From: Candidatus Lightella neohaematopini
GTDB lineage: Bacteria; Pseudomonadota; Gammaproteobacteria; Enterobacterales; Enterobacteriaceae
NCBI GenBank assembly: GCA_025728535.1
Contig: JAOBJO010000001.1
Coordinates: 124,001 to 188,000 of the forward strand
Length of the DNA stretch: 64,000 nucleotides
Reading direction: 5' to 3'
A model generated the notes under the pieces. The model saw only the letters and a program-made list of their open reading frames with translations, was not told the origin of the DNA and searched no databases. Positions 55,997-64,000 of the stretch are shown one piece after another. Position 1 is the first letter of the stretch. Each line of letters opens with the position of its first letter. The translations under genes were made by a program, and so were the position numbers.

Positions 55997-56449
55997 TTAC
56001 TGTTTACTTATTAAGTATTTTACTGCTTTTTGTAACGCAAAATAATACCCTTCTGACCCTAAACCTGATATTATTCCTAATGCAATATCAGAAAAATATG
56101 AATAACTACGAAAATTTTCTCTTGCGTATATATTAGAAATATGTATTTCAATAAATGGTATATTAACTGCTATTAATGTATCTCTTAGAGCAATACTAGT
56201 ATGTGTAAAAGCTGCTGGATTAAACAATATAAAATTAGTATTATTATATGATCGTTGAATACAATTAATTATTTTATGTTCTGCGTTAGATTGGAAATAA
56301 TTAAAATTAACTTTTAATTTGTTTGCTAATAATTTAAGATTACGTATAATATTATCAATATTAATATTATTATAATATTTATTTTCTCTTAAAGATAAAA
56401 TGTTAATGTTTGGACCATTAATTAATAATATATTAAATTTATTACGCAT
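55997..56449 (-). CDS. aroQ: Type II 3-dehydroquinate dehydratase AroQ
   Basis: AroQ dehydrates 3-dehydroquinate in the shikimate pathway. The 150-aa protein is the small type II enzyme, not the type I AroD of E. coli. Blocks: [19 protein letters not shown] (with the active-loop Arg and Tyr), [17 protein letters not shown], and [20 protein letters not shown]. The position ahead of accBC is that seen in Yersinia-like enterobacteria. Chorismate from this pathway feeds PabB. Possibly one transcript with accB (23-nt gap). Confidence 0.95.
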   Translation of the reverse strand: MRNKFNILLINGPNINILSLRENKYYNNINIDNIIRNLKLLANKLKVNFNYFQSNAEHKIINCIQRSYNNTNFILFNPAAFTHTSIALRDTLIAVNIPFIEIHISNIYARENFRSYSYFSDIALGIISGLGSEGYYFALQKAVKYLISKQ

Positions 56450-56550
56450 ATTTATTTTTAATTTATAGTTAAATCTAAATTTATTAATGTTCTATATTTA
56501 TTATAGTAATACTAAATTAACAAAGTATATATATTTTATTTTAAATTTAA

Positions 56551-57672
<1,122 letters not shown>

Positions 57673-57680
57673 AAATTTTA

Positions 57681-59129
57681 TTATTTTATTTTAGTCCCTC
57701 CAACTACCATATTGTCTATTTTTATTGTTGGTTGACCTACAGTTACTGGAATAGTTTGTCCATTTTTACTACATAAACTAATTCCACTATCTATTTTTAG
57801 ATCATTTCCAACCATAGAAATTTTATTCATAATGTCAATACCTGATCCAATCAATGTTGCATTTTTAATCGGTTTATTTATATATCCGTTTTTTATTAAG
57901 TATGCTTCTGAAGTAGAAAATACAAATTTTCCAGAAGTGATATCTACCTGACCACCACTAAAATTTACAGCATATATACCATAATCAACACTTTTAATAA
58001 TGTCCTGAGCATTAGTATTACCAGATAACATATATGTATTAGTCATTCTTGGCATTGGTAAATGCGCATATGATTCTCTACGACCATTACCAGTTGGACT
58101 TAACCCCATTAATTTAGCATTTAACTTATCTTGCATATACTTTACTAAATAGCCATTTTTAATTAATATATTACATTGACTAGGAGTACCTTCATCATCA
58201 ATAATTGATGATCCTCGATGTTCTTTTATAGTTCCATCATCGATAATAGTACATAATTCTGATATTACTAATGTGTTTAATTTATCACTGAATACTGAAC
58301 TACCTTGTCGATTAAAATCACTTTCTAAACCATGTCCTACCGCTTCATGTAATAATACTCCCGGCCAACCAGCTCCTAATACTACAGGCATAGTACCTGC
58401 AGGAGCTGGAACAGCAGATAAATTAACTAATGCAATTTTTAAAGCATCATGTATTAGATTATTTATAAAGACATTATTATTAACAAAGTATTTATAATCA
58501 GTTCTTTTACTACTACTAATAGCTCCCCATTCAATTTTGTTATTTTGCTCAACTTGAATATTTATTGATAAGTTTACTAGTGGTCTGATATCAGCGGTTA
58601 ATATTCCATCTGATGTTACGATTAGTATATATTCATATGAACTAGATAACGTAATAATAACTTCTTTTACTCTATGATCCATATTTCTTGCTGTATGATT
58701 TATATTATGTAATAATGATACCTTATCATCCATACTTAAACTACTTAATGGATTATTATCATGAGAGTAGATATTATGTTTTATATTTTGAGGAATTAAT
58801 GTTTTAACTTTAAATATGCCACTTTTATTAGTTATATCACGAGCTAATATAATACTTTTTTGTAATGTATGAGTATTAATTTGATTAGCATAAGCAAATC
58901 CGGTTTTATTATTACGAATAACTCTAACACCAACCCCGTTATCAATATTATAATTACTATATTTGATAATATTGTTTTCCATTACTAGTCGTTCATAATA
59001 TGATAATTGTATATATATATCAGAATAATGTACATTATAGTTATTAGTAAACTCTAATATAGAAAATAAATCATCATGTGTGATTTTATTTTGTACTAAT
59101 AATATATCGGTAACTTTATTAAGTATCAT
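57681..59129 (-). CDS. tldD: Metalloprotease TldD
   Basis: TldD is the catalytic half of the TldD/TldE (PmbA) peptidase. The 482-aa protein (E. coli 481) has the zinc motif HEAVGH (LLHEAVGHGLESDFNR) near residue 260, plus DDEGTPS, GNGRRESYAHLPMPRMTNTY and SGGQVDITSGKFVFSTSEAY. Both halves of the protease are therefore kept, though far apart (pmbA at 48.2 kb). Its natural substrates in a reduced symbiont are unknown. It is convergent with mreB. Confidence 0.96.
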   Translation of the reverse strand: MILNKVTDILLVQNKITHDDLFSILEFTNNYNVHYSDIYIQLSYYERLVMENNIIKYSNYNIDNGVGVRVIRNNKTGFAYANQINTHTLQKSIILARDITNKSGIFKVKTLIPQNIKHNIYSHDNNPLSSLSMDDKVSLLHNINHTARNMDHRVKEVIITLSSSYEYILIVTSDGILTADIRPLVNLSINIQVEQNNKIEWGAISSSKRTDYKYFVNNNVFINNLIHDALKIALVNLSAVPAPAGTMPVVLGAGWPGVLLHEAVGHGLESDFNRQGSSVFSDKLNTLVISELCTIIDDGTIKEHRGSSIIDDEGTPSQCNILIKNGYLVKYMQDKLNAKLMGLSPTGNGRRESYAHLPMPRMTNTYMLSGNTNAQDIIKSVDYGIYAVNFSGGQVDITSGKFVFSTSEAYLIKNGYINKPIKNATLIGSGIDIMNKISMVGNDLKIDSGISLCSKNGQTIPVTVGQPTIKIDNMVVGGTKIK

Positions 59130-59173
59130 AAAACTATAAAATAATCTAAATATATTAAGTTAATATAAAAATA

Positions 59174-60589
59174 TTACAATATATAGATACTAAGTAGATT
59201 AAATAATAAATCTGGATATATACCTACTACTAGTAGTAATAAAGAACATAATGTAGTATATACCAAACAAATTATTTTACTTGTATCATAATTAATAACA
59301 TTATCGTAATTTACATATTTATAAGTACTGCTAATAATACGTAAGTAGTATACAAAACCAATTATAGTAGCTATCATCATAATAATCATTAACCACCAAA
59401 TATGATAACTACTAATATATAAAAATGTATAAAACTTATTAATAAATCCTAAAGTTATCGGGATACCAGATAGTGATAATATATTAATTATTAATAAAGT
59501 TGTCAATAATGGATATTTGTAAAATATTCCGTAATATAGTGATAATGGTAATGTATCATGTCTATTATCTTGATAGTTATCAATTATATGTATAATAGTG
59601 ATAATATTCAAATTAGTAATAATATAATTTATAATATTACTAAACATTATTGGTATAAATTTATTATTATAGTATGTAATTACTAACCCAATTAACAAAT
59701 AACCAATATGTGATATTGAAGAATAAGCAATTATCTTTTTAAGATTAATTTGATTTAATGTCATTAAGTTACCTACAATAATAGATAAAACAGAAATAAT
59801 TTCTAGTACATATAAGAAATTATCATTTGGTAAATTATATAATACCAGTTTAAATAATATAGTAAATGTAGCTAATTTAATTGTTATGTTAAATATAGCT
59901 AATACTGGAATAGGTATATTTTGGTAAATACTATTAACCCATAAATGACATGGTACTAATGATAATTTAAAACAGATACCAATTAGTAGTATAATTAATC
60001 CAGATGTATAAATTTGTCTATTATTAATAGTATTTGTTGTAATTAATAACAAACTATGACTACTACTATAAATTAGTAGTACACCTAACATAGTTAATAA
60101 TATTGTTACAACAGAAATAATCATATATTTAATTGATATACTTATTATACGACAAGTAGTTTTATAATTAATTACACCAATTAAAGATATAGAAGTTAAT
60201 TCCATACCTAATAATACAACAGCTAAATGATTAGTATTAATTAGTAAATAAGAACTAATTACTGTAACAAGAATAAATAAATAAATTTCGTCATATTTAA
60301 TATTAGATAATTTCATCCAGTTATTAATTTGCACAATATTAATTATACTAATTATTAATAGTAGTATACTAAATAATTTCGTATGGTAATTAATAGTAAT
60401 TAAATTATTAATATTGATTACATTATGTGTATTAATAATTGTAACTATTAATGCGCAAAATACACTAATAATAGTAATCATATAACTAACTATTGTTGCA
60501 TAATTTAATAAGATTGTACATATAACTAAAAATATTGCCCCACCAATAATAATTGGTGGTAACAACATAAATAATTCATAATTAACCAT
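59174..60589 (-). CDS. nuoN: NADH-quinone oxidoreductase subunit N
   Basis: NuoN is one of the three antiporter-like proton-pumping subunits of complex I in the inner membrane. The 471-aa protein (E. coli 485) is hydrophobic with about 14 predicted membrane segments. Blocks: the TM5 glutamate in LLGMELTSISLIGVI, PCHLWVNSIYQN on the quinone-side helices, and NLMTLNQINLKKIIAYSSISHIGYLLIG. It is the last gene of the leftward nuo operon, 31 nt after nuoM, and about 45 nt before the end of tldD's reading start. Confidence 0.95.
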   Translation of the reverse strand: MVNYELFMLLPPIIIGGAIFLVICTILLNYATIVSYMITIISVFCALIVTIINTHNVININNLITINYHTKLFSILLLIISIINIVQINNWMKLSNIKYDEIYLFILVTVISSYLLINTNHLAVVLLGMELTSISLIGVINYKTTCRIISISIKYMIISVVTILLTMLGVLLIYSSSHSLLLITTNTINNRQIYTSGLIILLIGICFKLSLVPCHLWVNSIYQNIPIPVLAIFNITIKLATFTILFKLVLYNLPNDNFLYVLEIISVLSIIVGNLMTLNQINLKKIIAYSSISHIGYLLIGLVITYYNNKFIPIMFSNIINYIITNLNIITIIHIIDNYQDNRHDTLPLSLYYGIFYKYPLLTTLLIINILSLSGIPITLGFINKFYTFLYISSYHIWWLMIIMMIATIIGFVYYLRIISSTYKYVNYDNVINYDTSKIICLVYTTLCSLLLLVVGIYPDLLFNLLSIYIL

Positions 60590-60620
60590 AGTTGTTAAAA
60601 CATTTATATAATTATTATAA

Positions 60621-62081
60621 TTAAGTATTTAAAATTAACTGTGGATATAAACCTAATAGTAACACCAACAATACTAGTATTAATAATACTAACTGATCTT
60701 TTTTAGTCACATTGTATATAAACTTATTAGATAATTTGTATTTGCCATAACATATTAACTGTATTACTTTTAACGATGGTATAACTAATAGTAATAAACT
60801 TATAGTAGTTATTATAGTTAATATTGGATTTTTATTAAAATTAGTTAATAATATTATAAATTCACCAATAAAATTACCAGTGCCAGGTAATCCAAATATA
60901 GTTACAACTAATATTATTAACAATGCTGGTATAATACCCATACTACTCCATAATCCACCAATAGTATTAATATCTCTTGTATTTAAGTATTTATGTAAAT
61001 AACCTGCAATAATAATTAATCCGGCAGTAGATATACTATGTGATAGTATAAATATTATGATGCCATGATAGGCAATACTATAAACATTATATATTGCTAT
61101 CAATAGCAATCCCATATGCGATATACTAACATACGATATAATTTTTTTTATATCCGTTTGGTTAAATGACATTATAGCACCGTAAATAATATTAAATAAA
61201 CCAATTATTGATATAATTGATATAAACTGGTTAGAACTAACTGGAAAGAATGGTATACAAAAACGTATAATACCGTATATTGCTACTTTTAATAAAAAAC
61301 CATTTAAATCCATAACTCCATTAGCTGGAGCATACGTTTGTATGTCAATATACCATTTATGTAAAGGTACAATTGGAACTTTAATAGCAAATGCTAAAAA
61401 TAACATTAACATTAGTAAATATTCATAATTCCTATTTATATTTAAAGATATCATATCTTGATAATTAAAGCTCCATACACCATAACTATCATGATATATG
61501 CTAGCCAAAATAACAATAACACTTAATATACACAAACTACTAATTTGAGAATATATAAAGAATTTCGTTGCAGCTTGTAAACATGAATGATTATTAATAG
61601 ATCGATTATAACCAAAATTAGTAGTTAAGAAATATATTGGAATATTAACTATTTCCCAAAAACACAAAAATAAAAACATATTAACTGATAAGAAGATACC
61701 AACAGTACTACCAATAATAATTAGTATATTACAATGAAATAATCCTGTATTAGAATCATCACGTGATATACATAATACTGATATTAGTCCTAATAAAATT
61801 GTTAGTGATAACATTATAATAGTTAAATTATCTATAGCTAAAAAAAAGCTAATACCAGCAGTTGGTATCCAACTAATATTATATGTTAGTAACCACGAAG
61901 TATGGTCACAACATACATGTGTTATATTCTGACATTGTTGATATACTAAAATAAATAATAGTAATTCTATAAGTAAAATAATAACTGCAATAATATTTGG
62001 TAAAATATTATTAATGCGTTCACATTGCCAACATAAAACACCACCAATTATAGGAATAATTATTAACCAGGGTAATAACAT
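60621..62081 (-). CDS. nuoM: NADH-quinone oxidoreductase subunit M
   Basis: NuoM is an antiporter-like pumping subunit of complex I. The 486-aa protein (E. coli 509) keeps the pumping glutamate in CFWEIVNIPIYFL (E. coli Glu144 context), the lysine helix PLHKWYIDIQTYAPANGVMDL and LLKVAIYGIIRF, and the ISYVSISHMGLLLIAIY helix. Membrane segments run through the whole length. It lies 24 nt after nuoL. Together with SucAB this means NADH oxidation is coupled to proton pumping, so the cell respires. Confidence 0.96.
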   Translation of the reverse strand: MLLPWLIIIPIIGGVLCWQCERINNILPNIIAVIILLIELLLFILVYQQCQNITHVCCDHTSWLLTYNISWIPTAGISFFLAIDNLTIIMLSLTILLGLISVLCISRDDSNTGLFHCNILIIIGSTVGIFLSVNMFLFLCFWEIVNIPIYFLTTNFGYNRSINNHSCLQAATKFFIYSQISSLCILSVIVILASIYHDSYGVWSFNYQDMISLNINRNYEYLLMLMLFLAFAIKVPIVPLHKWYIDIQTYAPANGVMDLNGFLLKVAIYGIIRFCIPFFPVSSNQFISIISIIGLFNIIYGAIMSFNQTDIKKIISYVSISHMGLLLIAIYNVYSIAYHGIIIFILSHSISTAGLIIIAGYLHKYLNTRDINTIGGLWSSMGIIPALLIILVVTIFGLPGTGNFIGEFIILLTNFNKNPILTIITTISLLLLVIPSLKVIQLICYGKYKLSNKFIYNVTKKDQLVLLILVLLVLLLGLYPQLILNT

Positions 62082-62105
62082 ATAAATGATTTAAAAAATG
62101 TAAAA

Positions 62106-63911
62106 TTATAAAATATATATAATTAGTATTGTAACTAATCCTATTAATATACTATTAACATACCAATGTAACATATTAGTTTCGGTATGTAATACAATAC
62201 TACTAATGTATTTTATCATAAAAACAAAAAAGTTAATTAATTTTATTAATGGATCAGATTTTAATTTATTGGTAATTAAATAATAAAATTTTACAATAGT
62301 ATTTTCATATAGTTTATCCAATCCACATAATAATAAATATTTTATAAGAGTAAAAAAATAATTATTATTAATAAGTACTATGTGATAGTACCAAATACTA
62401 ACGGATACAATAAGACTAATAATATTAATTATAATAAAGACTAATTCTGTCAATATACTACTTATAAAATTATCATAATCTATAATATTAATTTTATGAG
62501 AAACTACTACTGCTCCAATAGCAGTAGCTAATATAATTAATATAATAATTGGTAAATCACGATAAAAATTAAAGTTATTTAGTATTCTAAATTCAACACT
62601 AACCTTATTATACAAAGTTAATATAACACGAAAAATATACATCGTAGTTATGATAGTACTGAATATAACAATATAAAATAAATAATAATTACTATTAGTA
62701 CTATTAATTAAAATATGATTAATCATATTACTTTTAGAATAAAAACCAGCTGTAATAATCGGGAATGCAGACAAAGAACCACCACCAACTAAAAATCCTA
62801 CATATGGAATAAAAGGTAATTTTTTTATTGATGATAATTTAAATATATGTTGTTCATTATAAGTATGAATTAATACACCAGTAGAAAGAAATAATAATGC
62901 TTTACAAAAAGCATGTATGATTAAATAATACAATGACGTATTCCAAGCACTAATACTTAATGTTATAAACATATAACTAATTTGACTAATAGTAGAATAC
63001 GCTAATATTTTTTTAATATTATTTTGTAATAGTGCTGATAAACTAGTTATAATGATTGTTACAACTCCTATATACTGAATAAATAATAATGTCTCTGGTG
63101 TAAGAGAAAATATTTTATGCATACGAATGACTAAGTATACCCCCATAGTTACCATAGTAGTAGAATGAATTAGGGCAGATACTGGAGTTGGACCTACCAT
63201 TGCATCTTTTAGCCATGGATAAAGTGGAAATTGTGCCGATTTACCAATGATTCCAATAACTATCATATATGTAATTAGTGATAAAATAGTTTTGTTATGA
63301 CTATAAATTAGACTATTATCAATATTATTAAAATTAAAACTATTAAACTCATAATAAACTAAAAATATTGCTATCATTAAAAATATGTCACTAAACCGAT
63401 TCATAATAAAGGATTTCATAGCAGAATAATAATTATTATCTACATGATAATAAAATCCTATTAATAAATAACTACAAAAACTTACTAATTCCCATCCAAA
63501 AAACATAAAAAATAGATTATCTGCTAATAATACAATTAGTATACTAGTAATAAATAAATTAATATAAGCAAAAAATCTTGCATAACCATCTCTGTTATTC
63601 ATATACCATAATGAGTATATTTTAATTAGTGATCCTATTCCTATAGTTAACCAAGACATAACTAACGATAATTGATCTAAATATAATGAATATGTTAACT
63701 CTATTTTAGATAAAAATAATTTCCATAATGTTTGTTTTATTACTAAAGTATTATTACTATAATAAATAGTAATCATTGTAATAGTTATTACTAATGATCC
63801 AATGATAAATAAATTAATTAAATTTATTACTAAATAATTATTTTTATTAACACAACAAAGTAATAAATATCCTATGAGTGGAAATAATATTAATAAGTAT
63901 AATAAGCTCAT
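62106..63911 (-). CDS. nuoL: NADH-quinone oxidoreductase subunit L
   Basis: NuoL is the distal pumping subunit of complex I with the long lateral helix. The 601-aa protein (E. coli 613) has the pumping glutamate in FGWELVSFCSYLLIGF, GKSAQFPLYPWLKDAMVGPTPVSALIHSTTMVT with the lysine and histidine helices, and KILAYSTISQISYM. The C-terminal part includes the amphipathic arm and a final membrane helix. A ribosome-binding site AAAGGA precedes the ATG and touches the nuoK stop. Confidence 0.96.
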   Translation of the reverse strand: MSLLYLLILFPLIGYLLLCCVNKNNYLVINLINLFIIGSLVITITMITIYYSNNTLVIKQTLWKLFLSKIELTYSLYLDQLSLVMSWLTIGIGSLIKIYSLWYMNNRDGYARFFAYINLFITSILIVLLADNLFFMFFGWELVSFCSYLLIGFYYHVDNNYYSAMKSFIMNRFSDIFLMIAIFLVYYEFNSFNFNNIDNSLIYSHNKTILSLITYMIVIGIIGKSAQFPLYPWLKDAMVGPTPVSALIHSTTMVTMGVYLVIRMHKIFSLTPETLLFIQYIGVVTIIITSLSALLQNNIKKILAYSTISQISYMFITLSISAWNTSLYYLIIHAFCKALLFLSTGVLIHTYNEQHIFKLSSIKKLPFIPYVGFLVGGGSLSAFPIITAGFYSKSNMINHILINSTNSNYYLFYIVIFSTIITTMYIFRVILTLYNKVSVEFRILNNFNFYRDLPIIILIILATAIGAVVVSHKINIIDYDNFISSILTELVFIIINIISLIVSVSIWYYHIVLINNNYFFTLIKYLLLCGLDKLYENTIVKFYYLITNKLKSDPLIKLINFFVFMIKYISSIVLHTETNMLHWYVNSILIGLVTILIIYIL

Positions 63912-63922
63912 ATAGCATCCTT

Positions 63923-64000
63923 TTAATGTATATTACGAATACTAATAATATTATATGTACGATATGCTTTTAGTATTAGTGATAAATTAATACTAGTGTC
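63923..64000 (-). CDS. nuoK: NADH-quinone oxidoreductase subunit K, C-terminal end only
   Basis: The last 25 codons of NuoK, cut by the window edge. The frame reads DTSINLSLILKAYRTYNI and ends at a TAA 11 nt before nuoL. It lines up with the E. coli NuoK end [21 protein letters not shown]. The operon order nuoK-L-M-N is the standard one, so the rest of the nuo operon presumably lies beyond the window on this strand. Confidence 0.85.
   Translation of the reverse strand, partial: DTSINLSLILKAYRTYNIISIRNIH

Noticed and set aside
58273-58497. Open frame on the plus strand within tldD
   Set aside because: Antisense to the HExxxH region of TldD, a conserved gene; no independent support.

Overview
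The window looks like part of the chromosome of a reduced, vertically inherited gammaproteobacterial endosymbiont, most likely of an insect and derived from the Enterobacterales. G+C is very low (about one fifth by eye), nearly every long frame is a recognisable E. coli-type housekeeping gene, proteins are rich in Asn/Ile/Lys, spacers are short and AT-rich, and I see no insertion sequence, prophage, CRISPR array, toxin or transporter island. Local gene order is often that of E. coli (csrA-tRNA-Ser-tRNA-Arg-gshA; divergent bioA / bioBFCD; leuS-lptE-holA; lipB-lipA; rpmF-fabHDG-acpP-pabC-tmk-holB-tatD-hinT-lpoB; accBC; nuoKLMN). I cannot name the species. A full biotin set suggests a host on a B-vitamin-poor diet such as blood or plant sap, but that is inference.

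Layout. 1-9.6 kb: end of ispD, ispF, recA, alaS, csrA, two tRNAs, gshA, prfB, lysS. 9.6-14.6 kb: bioD, bioC, bioF, bioB divergent from bioA. 14.5-22.7 kb: ddlA, tRNA-Lys, sucB/sucA, a YbgI/NIF3 protein, fldA, glnS. 22.8-24.3 kb: three tRNAs and a 1.2-kb gene-free spacer. 24.3-33.2 kb: ybeY, leuS, lptE, holA, a frameshifted lipB, lipA, lgt, rne. 33.6-41.2 kb: rpmF, fatty acid genes, pabC, tmk, holB, tatD, hinT, lpoB. 41.2-59.1 kb: nfo, ligA, tal, tkt, dapE, pmbA, tsaB, pabB, udk, metG, accC/accB, aroQ, mreB, tldD. 59.2-64 kb: the 3' end of the nuo operon (nuoN, M, L and the end of nuoK).

How the genes fit together. BioA-D make biotin, whose local acceptor is AccB. Fatty acid synthesis on AcpP feeds octanoate to LipB/LipA, which lipoylate SucB. 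Flavodoxin is a likely electron donor for BioB and LipA. SucAB yields reducing power that complex I can oxidise once an E3 subunit, not seen here, completes the complex. DdlA, DapE, MreB, LpoB, Lgt and LptE show that a Gram-negative envelope is still built.

The most interesting signals are erosions of regulatory or quality-control parts within retained genes: lipB split by a frameshift in an A10 tract that overlaps its catalytic lysine codon; RF2 without its programmed frameshift and with NPI in place of the SPF stop-codon tripeptide; LeuRS with a degenerate editing site; AlaRS lacking a conserved editing-domain segment; IspF lacking its metal-binding glutamate; SucA without its N-terminal E2-docking region; RNase E reduced to the catalytic half plus a hydrophobic tail; no BirA operator visible between bioA and bioB. 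No wholly new system was recognised.
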